Positions 12,545 through 22,694 of a DNA stretch of 64,000 nucleotides are shown here, one piece after another (position 1 is the stretch's first letter; each line of letters starts with the position of its first letter). The translations under genes were made by a program, and so were the position numbers. Location of the stretch: NCBI RefSeq assembly GCF_041260155.1, contig NC_091929.1, positions 31,217,962 to 31,281,961 on the forward strand. The letters run 5' to 3'. The DNA is from Ptychodera flava (taxonomy: Eukaryota; Hemichordata; Enteropneusta; Ptychoderidae). The notes beneath the pieces are model-generated. The model was not told the DNA's origin and searched no databases. It saw nothing but the letters and a program-made list of their open reading frames with translations.

Positions 12545-15500
12545 TAAGAAATATAAATTGGCAAAATGTTTTTCCAACTTAGACCCCTTCATGTTTTGAC
12601 CGGGGGTCGGCGGAAATCAGGGGTTAATCTTACAACATGGACCAAGGAGGGGTCAGACATTGAAAAGGACAGTTTTTGGAGACGTATTTTACATGAGATG
12701 TTTGTGGAAATGGAGCAATTAAAACAAAATTGAACAAAGCGTATAGTTTGAAAGGATAGAATGTCAGTACAACCTAAGCAGTTTACAATCCATCCATAGA
12801 CACAACTGCCTTAGATTTCTCTTACTGCAGGAACTTTCTATTTTATCACAACTGCGGCAGTTGACGACATTTCTAGGGATAAAACTACAGTTTTGGTACA
12901 AACTAGAACAATAAACGATATATACACTTTTGCATGGCTGACTGCAGTTTTTGCACATTTTAGACAATTGTAATTACCAGTACATTTGCATTTTGCGTTT
13001 TTCAGATTAGATGGCGATCTGTGTTTTGGGGTCTCGGCCTGCAGTTCTTGTTTGCACTATTCATTCTCAGAACCTATTTCGGATACAAATTGTTCGAATG
13101 GATCGGTGACTTCATGCAAGTGTTTCTTTCGTTTGCTGATCATGGCGCTGAATTTGTCTTCGGAGAAGATTTTAGAGACCATTATTTTGCTTTTGTGGTA
13201 CGTAAATATCTATAATTGTGCTATAGAGTCGATGTCTAATTTCTTTACACCTGAATGGATTTGTATTCACTCTACATCCTAAAACCAATTAATTTTTATG
13301 TTGCAATTTACCTTTCCAAACTATGACGTTATATACTGCATCAATTATTGGAAACTTTTACTTTGATTCAAAGATTCCTATATCCGTAAGATACAGCATG
13401 TCCCTCTGGACCATCCAGTATCTCATAACACTTACAATGTATATTTTCATAATCAATGACATTTTAGACTGTAATACCTGATGACTACATATAATAACAC
13501 AAGGCAAAATGTGTAATGTACATATTGTTGTATACTCACTGATGACAACCTGCTGGGCTTTCTGTGTTATATTAAATGTACAGCTATTGCCTTGTGTCAC
13601 GACATCCAATCGTTTTGCTTTGACTTTGATCAGTATTAATATCAAGATCTTTATTCCACACTTGAATAGAAGCAATTTATTTCAACAGTATATCACCACC
13701 GCCCTATTTGTAGGAAATAAGATTAGTTTGTGAAAGTCAGCTTGTTAGTATAACAACAGCGTTACTATGAGTAGTATTTTGTTGTTCATATTTTTCCAGA
13801 TTTTACCAGTAGTCATATATTTTGCAAGTTTCATGTCCATTGCATACTACTCCGGAGCAATGCAATGGGTAATTCTAAAGATTGCATGGCTGTTTGAAGT
13901 GACTATGGCAACAACAGCCTCCGAATCAGTAAATGCCTCCGGTAATATTCTAGTGGGACAGGTAAGGCTTCCGATCTAAATTTGATAAAGCTTTTTTCTG
14001 CCATAAAACGTATTTCTGAAATCTCTTTCATAATCTTGAAGAATAATGGAAATTATCGGTTGCTTCAAAGAATATCTTTAAAAGGTACATGATCTAAACT
14101 ATTCATGCGTCAATTAATGCACGCTGTAATTTTCACAGAACATGTGCAAAATATCCTTGAAATACTGTCATTTCAACAAACGGAAGAAAATTTCAAAAGT
14201 GGTGTCACCATCCTTAACTTGGAGATAATAAAAGCAAAGTCGTTTCTTTTTCTACAAAACTCCTTCATGTTCATACCAAATGCACACGAAAAAAATGCTG
14301 GCAGTTGTTTTTCTAATTGCTTTTCGATATTTCATCGTGCATCTTCTCTGCTTGGTTAGTAACTCATTTTTGTCTCCAAACATTTAAAAGCCATTCTTTG
14401 GAAATCTGTGTTGAAAGAAAATAATAATACTTCAGTAATAACTTGGTACCAACTTTTGGAAGACTGGAACTTGTTAAAAAACAAAGGTCGGAGCGTAAAA
14501 CCAAAGGTTATAATGTAAATTCGTACAATATATCTCAAACATTAAGACAGGAATAATTATTTTTCACGCCCTATTTCTTGGCTTCTCACTACTGCCTACA
14601 AAGTATACGATTATAAAGGAAATGACAACATTTTATTTTTTTGGCAGCCACACTCGCGATCTTTGACTTTGTTTGAAATATTTTTAACTCTATGATGTGT
14701 CGAACAAACAACATTGTCTACCTTAGACTCCACTCTGCTTAAAATAAGATGTAGATATAGTTCCGTATATGGATATATCGTTAGTTTACACCTAATATCA
14801 ACTTTAAGAGATTGTCTTAGACTCTTGGTCACTCGTTGCAGCCCCTTTAACGTGACACATATCTGGCATTTGATTTTATCTACAGAATGAAGCTCCCTTA
14901 CTAATCAGACCTTTCCTGGTTCACATGACTCGTTCCGAACTGCATGCCGTGATGGTCGGCGGCTTCGCTACAATTGCCGGGAGTGTGCTGGCGGCGTACA
15001 TCGCCTTCGGCGTCAGCGCATCTCACCTGATTTCCGCTTCAGTCATATCAGCGCCCGCAGCGTTGGGGATATCAAAACTCTTCTATCCAGAGACAAGCCG
15101 TAACAAAGCGATCAACCGGGAAGACATTGCCCGGTTAATAGAAAACCCGTAAGCAAGCTGTCAATTACTTCTCTGATTTAAAAATCAAAAACACTCCGTA
15201 AGGTTGTAAGATAGGGTACCTAAAGATCGAAAATACACTTTTGATTAAGGCAGTTAGCATATTAACATTGACATAACTTTTGCCCTAACTTTCCTTAACG
15301 AAATTTCAAGCGAGAATAAAAACCTTGAAGTGAGAGTGATAAAATTTGGTATATGATCTCACCCAATATTTCACAACACTTGAAATTCAAAATGGCCGCC
15401 ATCCCTGAGTTAATTCCCGGCAAAATTATACTTTATATTTTTCCTGAAAGTAGTCTGTGAAAATTTATTTACTCAAGATGTGTCCCCATACGTTGTTGAC

Positions 15501-17955
15501 CAAACTGTAGAAATTTAAGAGCTCGAGGCGCATTTTACCTAATCTCAACCTTGTTTCATTTTAGTGCATATGTCATCTTGCACTTAACAAGACATTTATT
15601 GAAAGATCTGTATACAATCTTGAAAGTTAACTGCAGTTTTCGAGGTATTCCATTAAGGGATTATTTTCTGGGCATATCAACTCCAATGAATTCTGGAAGA
15701 TGGGTAACTCAACTCACAGTCCTAGCAGAACAGTTCGTTATAATGTATGCTTGCCTAAACAGTAGCAATTGATCTTATCATGATATTTCAAATTTCAAGT
15801 TGGTTATGTTCTTTTTTCAGACCGGAAAGAAATATCGTCGAGGCAGCAGCAAATGGTGCCTGCCAAGCTGTTATTGTAGTTGCTTACATCGCTGCCAATC
15901 TCATCGCGTTTGTGTCGCTAATTGCTTTACTTAATGCGATCCTAGGATGGATAGGGTGGATGGTTGGCATACCAAATCTTAGCTTTGAGGTACGTTTGCA
16001 TTAACACCTTCCCCAGAAGTCACAAGAATCGTTGAATGTATAGATTGAGTCATTATAAACAAAGCAATAACATCAAAATGAACTGAAACTATACAAAGTT
16101 TCCGTTTCGATCGTTAAATATTTAACGAAAAAAAGTGTTTATGTATAGATTACAAAATCGTATGCCTTAAAATGAGATGTATTTTCTAGTCCTGGCATAA
16201 AAGAACGGACAACACGATAACTGTCCACAATAAACAATTTTACCATTAAAATGATGCTGCTGATGTGTAGCGTGCTCGAAAGGTTATATCTGATTTGTCG
16301 ATTGTCGCTATTCACAGCAACTTAGGGAGTCTATTTGTACGATCAATTATAACGGCCAGGTTCAGCCAATCAATTGGATAACAGCTTCTGACATGCTGCA
16401 CATTAAACCAAAAGATGAAGCCAATTTCGAAAAGTCAGTTATTAGTTTATCAGATAGAAAACAAATATTGGAGAGTTCGGCTATGGACGACCTGTCAGCT
16501 TAGTTCAGCACAACGGCTGCATATTTTTAATCCTACAACACATACAAACAAACAATGCTCTGTCGTTCGGGTATTTTGCTTTAAAATATTAGCTTTTAAA
16601 CAATTACAGAATTTCAATATTAAAAGTAGTCTAACAGGCGTAACACCTGTTGTCTTAATGTATTCAAACCATATTTCGAGATATATCCTCAAGTTACAGA
16701 TATAATTCAACTTGTACGTAATTATTGTTGACTTGCCTTCTTTCAGTTGATCTGTTCCTACATTTTCATGCCTATCGCATTCCTAATCGGAGTTGAATGG
16801 GATGATTGCAGATTGGTTGCTGGTTTGATTGGTACAAAACTGTTCATCAACGAATTCGTTGCCTATGAAAAATTATCTGAATTGATTGCAAACAGAGAAG
16901 CTGGAATTGAACCATACATGTCGGTGAGTATCTCCCCCTTCAAAACTCAAGTTTCGAAACTTTTTGATTTAATTTGATATTGGAATGCTATCAAGCATGG
17001 TGAGTATCATTCTACTCCATACGATGAGGACTCATTTTATTTATTTCGTTTCTCTGAAGGTCCGATCTGAAGTCATTTCTACCTATATTCTGTGTGGCTT
17101 TGACAACTTGTCAAGCGTTGGGATGCAGCTTGGAACGCTGTCAGCATTGGCGCCTTCTAGGTCACAAGACTTGGCTTCCATAGCTACTCGAGCGCTCGTC
17201 GCCGGAACAACTACTTGCTTCATGACGGGATGTATTGCAGGTGCAGTTCAGAATTCAAATATTAAATCCCACTTTAAAATTACACATTCTTTTAATTGAG
17301 TTCTCAGTATAACCGTTCACTATTTATGGAACATAGCTTCGATCTTCCCACGCAATTATTTTGTCTTACGTGACCGAAATTGCAATTAAGCGCTACATTA
17401 ACATCACAGTTATAAGTAGGAGTTGAAAGTACACTTTATCAGTCAGCGACCGGAGTAAAGAATGGACGAACCAAGAAATTACAACCTGACAAATACGTGA
17501 CTGAAGGCTTATGCTTCCATACTGACGTGTCAGTCTTACTTGATCTGGTTCAAAGTATCAACGAATGGCGATCTACAAATCTCTAAAATGCAAACAACTG
17601 TTTCTAAAACAGTATATATAGTTCACAATAGGGATACCAGTCCTTGCGATCATACTGTTCATACTTTTCCATCAACTTGAACAGTATCTGGCTAATTGTT
17701 CGTCCTGGTTATGCCCAACTATTTTATGTTCCTTCTTTTGGCATTGTGTTTTATTAGTCCACTATTTTCACCATCTGCTCATATTGTTGTCATTTATACT
17801 CCCTCTTCAGTATCAATTACAAATTTTATGTATGTACTCATACAGGCATGTTGTACACGGACTGGGACATCTCTGACCAATCAGAAGACGCTGTTAATGC
17901 CACTGCCGCCATCTTTGACAGTGGCTGGTCCTTAGCAACGAAGCTTGGTTTCTAA
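5128..17955 (+). CDS. Concentrative nucleoside transporter, SLC28 family (11 coding exons)
   Basis: Exons 5128-5157, 10543-10677, 11189-11472, 11756-11897, 13006-13197, 13800-13961, 14886-15148, 15821-15989, 16747-16923, 17060-17240 and 17846-17955 join without a frame break into 1845 nt (614 residues; human members are about 650-690). The family couples inward Na+ (sometimes H+) flow to nucleoside uptake at the plasma membrane. Seen in the sequence: three extra N-terminal membrane segments typical of animal members (residues about 75-195), the [14 protein letters not shown] segment opening the conserved core (198 on), the first re-entrant loop [12 protein letters not shown] (314-325), and the family signature G-x-K-x3-NEFVAYE ending at residue 500. 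The two glutamates known to matter for transport correspond to E317 and E495. The GQTE motif reads GQNE. The N-terminus (1-55) is acidic and cytosolic. I chose the first ATG because exon 1 splices in phase 0 to exon 2; a further 5' non-coding exon cannot be excluded. Orthology to a particular human paralogue is not assigned. Confidence 0.95.
6091..6309. mobile_element. MITE, CACTGCAT family, copy 1 (SLC28 intron 1)
   Basis: About 219 bp with terminal inverted repeats beginning CACTGCATCAAAAC and ending GGGTTTTCATGCAGTG. The interior holds several ATACAGGC and GAATACAGG repeats. It is about 85-90% alike by eye to 21846-22061, whose flanks define the ends. It has no coding capacity. The 64-codon reading frame inside is fortuitous. 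Confidence 0.8.
6570..6860. repeat. Dispersed repeat with AAATTCAAAATGGCCGCC core
   Basis: The order of blocks (CCATTCTCTTACTAAA, then TTTGGTACTAGAGA, CAAACTACCTA, the AAAATGGCCGCCAT core, TTTTCGATTTTCG, and an AATGAG(A/T)CC block) is shared with 54385-54660 and 32280-32560 and partly with 15265-15500. Partial relatives are at 4140, 7600, 32025 and 53885. Neither ends nor coding capacity can be defined from this window. Confidence 0.65.
8435..8519 (+). repeat. 85-bp dispersed repeat, copy 1 (SLC28 intron 1)
   Basis: Begins TGTAAACTAACGATATATCC and ends GGTAGACAATGTTGTTT. The reverse complement, with a handful of changes, lies at 14705-14790 in intron 7 of the same gene. Because the copies are inverted, any transcript spanning both could fold back. 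Confidence 0.8.
9075..9300. repeat. AT microsatellite and G-rich repeat segment
   Basis: An (AT)n run near 9087-9106 is followed by a duplicated GGGGGGTCACCCTGTTTTC block (9146 and 9175), then CCGAAGAAACTGACCAGTCC. The reverse complement of that last block occurs at 59266-59290, again beside GGGGGGTCACCCTGTTTT. This is a dispersed element whose ends I cannot set. Confidence 0.6.
10288..10472 (-). mobile_element. TTAA MITE (AGGTATAC family), copy 1 (SLC28 intron 1)
   Basis: 185 bp, bounded on both sides by TTAA (10284-10287 and 10473-10476), with inverted ends AGGTATACAGTCACCTGT / AGGTATACTGTCACCTAT. Opposite in orientation to the copies at 40181 and 56203. TTAA target duplication is typical of piggyBac-like transposases. 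The element is non-coding, so it must be mobilised in trans. It ends about 70 bp before exon 2. Confidence 0.9.
10543..10677 (+). CDS. SLC28-like exon 2 (acidic N-terminal tail)
   Basis: Acceptor cctttag and donor ggta bound 45 codons, phase 0 at both ends, encoding a hydrophilic acidic stretch beginning [12 protein letters not shown] (residues 11-55). This matches the cytosolic tail that precedes the first membrane segment in animal CNTs. Membership is supported by frame continuity more than by similarity. Confidence 0.75.
11189..11472 (+). CDS. SLC28-like exon 3 (first two membrane helices)
   Basis: Acceptor aattgcag, donor gtgagt, phase 2 end. Residues 56-150 contain two hydrophobic segments, around [20 protein letters not shown] and [20 protein letters not shown], then a cysteine-rich loop (LSPCCGVLG). 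These correspond to the N-terminal helices that animal members have in addition to the bacterial core. Confidence 0.92.
11649..11755. repeat. (TATC)n(TGTC)n microsatellite at a splice acceptor
   Basis: About 17 TATC units followed by TGTC/TCTC variants run straight into the CAG of SLC28 exon 4. The pyrimidine-rich strand is the sense strand, so the microsatellite supplies the acceptor's pyrimidine tract. Confidence 0.95.
11756..11897 (+). CDS. SLC28-like exon 4
   Basis: Starts at ttctcag|G, completing the split Trp codon of exon 3, and ends TCG|gtacga, phase 0. Encodes a membrane segment [18 protein letters not shown] and a second one [18 protein letters not shown]. Its acceptor is preceded directly by a TATC/TGTC microsatellite that acts as the pyrimidine tract. 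Confidence 0.92.
12482..12541. repeat. (GA)n microsatellite, SLC28 intron 4
   Basis: An uninterrupted run of about 30 GA dinucleotides, followed by a GA/GGGG-rich segment to about 12660. Confidence 0.95.
13006..13197 (+). CDS. SLC28-like exon 5
   Basis: Acceptor tttttcag, donor gtacgt, 64 codons, phase 0. Begins [20 protein letters not shown] and ends in the highly conserved [15 protein letters not shown] stretch, which is diagnostic of the CNT core. Confidence 0.97.
13800..13961 (+). CDS. SLC28-like exon 6 (start of re-entrant loop 1)
   Basis: Acceptor tttttccag, donor gtaagg, 54 codons. Encodes [19 protein letters not shown], the MQWVI helix and ASGNILVGQ. It therefore ends in the middle of the substrate-binding GQ-(T/N)-E motif. 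The stretch [10 protein letters not shown] takes the place of the helix segment whose small residues set purine or pyrimidine preference in mammals. Confidence 0.97.
14705..14790 (-). repeat. 85-bp dispersed repeat, copy 2 (SLC28 intron 7)
   Basis: Inverted partner of 8435-8519, matching over almost its whole length. The translated similarity of small reading frames at the two places ([19 protein letters not shown]) follows from this DNA repeat and is not a gene. Confidence 0.8.
14886..15148 (+). CDS. SLC28-like exon 7
   Basis: Acceptor tctacag, donor gtaagc, phase 2 end. Begins [11 protein letters not shown] and continues [20 protein letters not shown] and [17 protein letters not shown], all close to the family consensus. 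The loop after the PET motif is a charged linker ending in LIENP. The exon is noticeably more GC-rich than its surroundings. Confidence 0.97.
15265..15500. repeat. Dispersed repeat, AAATTCAAAATGGCCGCC family (SLC28 intron 7)
   Basis: Contains ACTTGAAATTCAAAATGGCC at about 15380 followed by a block like that in the copies at 6671 and 32025. More diverged than the 6570 copy. Confidence 0.55.
15821..15989 (+). CDS. SLC28-like exon 8
   Basis: Acceptor cttttttcag, donor gtacgt; one nucleotide completes a proline codon from exon 7. Encodes [12 protein letters not shown], the conserved [14 protein letters not shown] helix and PNLSFE. Confidence 0.96.
16747..16923 (+). CDS. SLC28-like exon 9 (signature motif)
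   Basis: Acceptor tctttcag, donor gtgagt, 59 codons. Encodes [18 protein letters not shown] and then [13 protein letters not shown], a perfect match to the family signature G-x-K-x3-NEFVA(Y/M/F)E. Confidence 0.98.
17060..17240 (+). CDS. SLC28-like exon 10
   Basis: Acceptor tctgaag, donor gtgcag (weak), phase 1 end. Encodes [39 protein letters not shown] and [13 protein letters not shown] replaces the usual CGFAN/CGFSN; the Phe, Asn and Ser that line the nucleoside site remain. Confidence 0.97.
17846..17955 (+). CDS. SLC28-like exon 11 (C-terminus and stop)
   Basis: Acceptor catacag completes the split Gly codon. Encodes [20 protein letters not shown] through KLGF and a TAA stop. The tail is short and includes one N-glycosylation sequon (NAT), consistent with an extracellular C-terminus as in other CNTs. 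Confidence 0.9.
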
Positions 17956-17990
17956 TAATCGGTGGCTCTATTACCAGTCCAACAAGCTGC

Positions 17991-17996
17991 AATAAA
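17991..17996 (+). promoter_or_regulatory. Poly(A) signal of the SLC28-like gene
   Basis: Canonical AATAAA 36 bases after the stop codon. A GT-rich stretch follows (TGTCTGGCTTTTGTTTG), which gives a complete cleavage signal. Confidence 0.75.
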
Positions 17997-20902
17997 GCTG
18001 TCTGGCTTTTGTTTGCCAAAATGTTGCAAGGACATCGTCTTGGTCGTGAATCTAATTATTCAAAATGAACCACAACTTTGTTGATATGACATCCGTTCGT
18101 TCTGTAACAGTATTTTTCGAATCGTTGAATTGTCTGATTTCAGCTGTAAACATTTAGCTTTCAATAGCTTTTAAAACATTGTGGCGATAATGTGATATGT
18201 ATGTTTATTTCCATGAAGTTTGATAGAGTAAATGCATTTTCTACACTTCTAGATGCTCGTTTATCAAGTGTGTGGCATCATTTGACTGTATACCAAAATA
18301 TGTAGGGTTTTAACATTACACTAAGCTGTATCATAACTAACACGATTGGAACGAATTTGGGATTCTTGGATTTTCATATTTTTCAAATTTCTCAAAAATG
18401 CTAGGTGCCCTGTAGCTGAATGTTGCGATATAACATATTACTCATCAAAACAAGCGTGTTACTTAAACAGAAAAGCAGACGAGCTTACATTTGAAGATCA
18501 AATAGACATTACTTCACCATCCAATTATCCCAAATTAGTAGTAATCGTATTATCTTTGTTTTCGAATAATGTGCCCCTCAGTTGCGCAGCGTAAATATCC
18601 TAAAATATTTGTAATTTTGCAATAATCAGCTAAAGAAAACCTAACATTTTTGACAAATTTTAAAAATATGAAAATCCAATTATCCCAAATTAGTTCAGAT
18701 CGTGTTCTGTATTTACAGGCAGAAAATGTTTCAATAAACAAAATAGTTCATTTTGAATTGAATATCCCATTTATATCATTTGTTAATATGTTTTTTCTGA
18801 ATTTGGAGTCGGCCTTTATTTTAGTTGTTTTCAAACAACTTTTCCCAAACTCCTTTCCTGTATAAGTGATTTAAACTTTACTTATTTCGAGTACAATTAT
18901 TATGACATCGACGAAGCTTGGTGTTATTACCCTTTAATCAGATATGCATTATTCGGGAGTGGCTGTTTCCTTTAGTGGCATTCCGATAATCAGCGGGGAA
19001 ATAGATAGTGGTCCACCTTGCTTTCTTCTTAATACAACCATACACTTTTAGTTGCAAAAGGTACAGTGTCACTTATCGGCACCTTCCGGTTTTTCAAAGA
19101 TATTTCAATCCTTAACTACAGTTACGTAATCCGCACAACCCTAGGTCAAACTCGTCATTGAAATTTACTATACCCCCTCCAGCTCGATGCTTTTCAACGT
19201 GACAGTGATCGAGCTGTTTCGCAGTGTGGAAATTTGCCACGCATCCAAGAATGAAACGTGGACATTGCGCTCAGTTATTATGTTTATCTCCAAGAATAAT
19301 AGTGTTCATCATACACTCTTTTGCAACAATATTGTTAGAAAAGTCTTTATCAGATGGTGAAGGACTAAATAGAGAACACGTAAAGTTTTGAGTACATTTT
19401 TCTTGCTTGAAGTCGAAATTTATTAACGATGTACGTTTTGTGTGATACAACTAAAATATGTAAAAATGTATTCACAGTGTAGCTCAACATTTTCGTTGCT
19501 GGTTTGCCGATCTATCTAATGATTTAAGGCAAATTTCTTGAGCTCCTAATATCTTATATTCCGTTACGTAAGAGTGAAATTTCAGAGTTTCTTTGGCCAT
19601 TTGGAAACTATCTAATAGTATGAAACATGTAGTATATTTTCTGTTGAATTAATTGTAGGTTTTGGTAGTTGATAGATAGTTGTGCTAAATGTTATTGCAC
19701 TGGTGTTTAGCTGCATGTTTCGACAAGTGGCTTAGTGTTAGTAACAAAGCGTGTTTTACGACTTTACTTGGATCTCCAATTTATGTGAAAATTGTAGCTC
19801 GTATGGATCCTTTTGAGCTGTATTAATGTCAGTATTACATAAAATACGTTTACCTTTAATATAGATTGCATTAATGAGAACTATTGATCAAGGTACAGTA
19901 GGAAAGAATGGATGGTAATTGGCAATCGAATTTCATGGTAGTTATTTGTCCAAGCTGACATAAACATGATATGATGTATTTGGTAACTACTTCACCGTGC
20001 CGAAACGTCAACCAACTGAAGTCCTTAAATGAAATAGAAATAATCTAAAGAAAACTATATATGTTCTAAGCTCTCCGTAATAAAAGTCCTAAATATTCCA
20101 AACAATTTAAGCGACTTGTATTAGACCTCTCAGAAGAAAACGAAGGACTGACACCATGTTATGGCGACGTGATTTGATGTGAATGCTACCTTTGGTATTT
20201 ACAGAAACTTAGTTTAACCATAGATGGTACTAAATCCCATCCTTGATTCATGGCATGGATAGCTCCCATCAATCAACTGACGCAGTTAATTAAAAAAAAC
20301 CGCAATCGCACATAGTGGTATACTGCAACAGTATCTTAGCCATTGAAAGGTCAAGGTTCAAACCACACGTTCTGTCACCTGCTCATTTACCAGGTAGCAG
20401 GTTAAATGACATTGTTTAGGAGAGTAACTTTGCCATCAAGGTTATTTTATACTATTTTGAATGATGAAAACCGATTTTAGTCTAAAATTAAATAGTAAGA
20501 AACCCGTCTTAAGGGTGAACAATCAATAGAATCAAAGACTTGTCAGGGTGGCTTGCCACGCGCCGTATTGGTCGCAATATAGACCAAGCTTCTACAGATA
20601 TGTCCACGCTTTTGAGAACAGCACCTAAAGATATTGTAAAGTAAATGGAGAACTTACAGATCTAGAAAATGCTGATAATCTTCTTTCCAGAAAATCTGAG
20701 ATCTGCAAGAATATTTTGAAGTTATCTAAAACCAAACAAAATATTGTGCAGACCACTCATTGCATCTCACATGTATAGTTTCACAAATGCAGTTTGAGAC
20801 GTTTTTAGTACGTACTCCTTTGAAAACTGACTAGAGCGCCCCCAATACATCAGGGAACCTGTTCTGAAGTTCGTTTTAAATCGAATTAAACCATAATCTA
20901 TT
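17997..20902. other. Intergenic region between the SLC28-like gene and the duplicated block
   Basis: No supportable gene. It contains one small foldback element (18339-18706). Near 20310-20375 a stretch includes AAGGTTCAAACC, which is B-box-like, but I cannot match an A box to it. The rest is AT-rich unique-looking sequence. Confidence 0.6.
18339..18706. mobile_element. Small foldback element
   Basis: About 80-bp inverted arms: 18339-18421 (AACACGATTGGAACGAATTT) and 18630-18706 (reverse complement AACACGATCTGAACTAATTT). They share TTGGATTTTCATATTTTT. A third, direct partial copy of the right arm (CCAATTATCCCAAATTAGTA) sits at about 18520. Similar peptides read from the two arms (WIFIF, FLKN/FVKN) reflect the DNA repeat. 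Confidence 0.7.
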
Positions 20903-21045
20903 TGTCTTCATTTAATTTATTAGACCAGAGATTTCTCTGACATAGCCTTTCAATGATATTCGAACGACATCTGGGTTGTTGTAATTTATCAACTCCTGTT
21001 GTTATGATTTGTTCCGACAGGATACTCAGTTTACTTATCCTTACT

Positions 21046-22694
21046 AAGAAAAATGTAACAACTTAGCCGGATATTGAACCACTCTTTTTGAGAGTGGGGA
21101 TTTAGCCGTGCGGTTCTCTCTGTGGCCTCTCCGCTAGGCGATTGATGCCGTATGTTGTGGGTTCGAAACCGATTGAAAACTAGCCGTATTTTCTACCCTG
21201 GGTTGGTAACTCTGCTGGTGGACAGAATTGTCCCAAAGGTTATCGTTCGCCCAGTTAAAGTGATGAAATTCGTTTCTTCGCTTCACTAAAGTGTGTATGT
21301 GCGATGTATGATAGTGAGCATGCGTGAATAGTGACTTCACGAACTCTACAACGTGTGGAGCGGTCTCAGTCAGAAAAATGTAACAACTTAGCCGGCTACT
21401 GAACCACTCTTTTTGAGAATGGAGATTTAGCCGAGCGGTTCTGTCTGTGGCCTCTCCGCTAGGCGACTGATGCCGTAGTTGTGGGTTCAACCCGATTGAA
21501 AACTAGCCATATTTCTACCCTGGGTTGGTAACTCTGCTGGTGGACAGAATTGTCCCCGAGGTTATCGTTCGCCCAGTTAAAGCGTGAAATTGTTTCTTTC
21601 GCTTCGCTAAAGTTTGTATGTGCGATGTGTGGTAGTGAGCATGTGTGAGTGAGTACTTCACGAACTCTACAACGTGTGGAGCGGTCTCAGTCAGAAAAAT
21701 GTAACAACTTAGCCGGCTATTGAACCACTCTTTTTGAGAGTGGGGATTTAGCCGTGCGGTTCTCTCTGTGGCCTCTCCGCAAGGCGACTGATGCCGTATG
21801 TTGTGGGTTCGAACCCGATTGAAAACTTGCCATATTTTCTATCCACACTGCATGAAACCCAATAATTCAGATGAATTCACATTTATGAGTTGCCTGTATT
21901 ATAGTATAATACACATGAATCACATGAATCCACATGAATACAGGCTTGCTGAATACAAAAAATGGATTCTTGACTGTATTCATCTGTATATGCACTCTTA
22001 GCTAAAATACAGGCAATAATCCATGTTAATACAGTAAGTATCAAAGGGTTTTTATGCAGTGCCAGGGTTGGTAACTCTGCTGGGGACAGAATTGTCCCCG
22101 AGGTTATCATTCGCCCAGTTACAGCGATATAATTGTTTCTTCGCTTCATAAAGTTTGTATGTGCGATGTATGATAGTGAGCATGCGTGCGTGAGTGCTTC
22201 AAGAACACTACAACGTGTGGAGCGGTCTCAGTCAGAAAAATGTAACAACTTAGCCGGCTATTGAACCACTCTTTTTGAGAGTGGGGATTTAGCCGTGCGG
22301 TTCTCTCTGTGGCCTCTCCGCTAGGCGACTGATGCCGTATGTTGTGGGTTCGAACCCGATTGAAAACTAGCCGTATTTTCTACCCTGGGTTGGTAACTCT
22401 GCTGGTGGACAGAATTGTCCCCGAGGTTATCGTTCGCCCAGTTAAAGCGATGAATTCGTTTCTTTGCTTCGATAAAGTTTGTATGTGCGATGTGTGATAG
22501 TGAGCATGCGTGAGTGAGTGCTTCACGAACTCTACAACGTGTGGAGCGGTCTCAGTCAGAAAAATGTAACAGCTTAGCCGGCTATTGAACCACTCTTTTT
22601 GAGAGTGGGGATTTAGCCGTGCGGTTCTCTCTGTGGCCTCTCCGCTAGGCGACTGATGCCGTATGTTGTGGGTTCGAACCCGATTGAAAACTAG
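21046..22694 (+). mobile_element. Tandem array of a tRNA-derived SINE, about 4.4 units of 324 bp
   Basis: Units start with AGAAAAATGTAACAACTTAG at about 21046, 21372, 21693, 22234 and 22559. Spacings are 326, 321, 541 (324 plus a 216-bp MITE) and 325. Each unit has a tRNA-like head with an A box (TTAGCCGAGCGGT, best in unit 2) and a perfect B box (GGGTTCGAACCC), about 50 bp apart as in class II (Leu/Ser) tRNAs. A tail of about 190 bp ends CGGTCTCAGTCAG. The last unit stops just after the tRNA-like head. Copy B is empty at the same place (around 47455). Confidence 0.85.
21846..22061. mobile_element. MITE, CACTGCAT family, copy 2 (inside SINE unit 3)
   Basis: 216 bp with inverted ends CACTGCATGAAACCC / CACTGCATAAAAACCC. 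It interrupts the unit between TTTTCTATCCA and CCAGGGTTGG, where other units read TTTTCTACCCTGGGTTGG. It therefore arrived after the array had formed, or in one unit that was not amplified further. Confidence 0.85.

Noticed and set aside
13358-13733. Overlapping 105- and 74-codon frames in SLC28 intron 5
   Set aside because: They lie between two well-supported exons, on both strands, with no similarity.
20310-20400. tRNA-like stretch with AAGGTTCAAACC
   Set aside because: No A box at the right distance and no acceptor stem pairing.
21046-22694. Cluster of functional tRNA genes or a CRISPR-like array
   Set aside because: Heads do not close a tRNA acceptor stem and units are 324 bp with no short-repeat/spacer pattern. 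A tandem SINE explains them.
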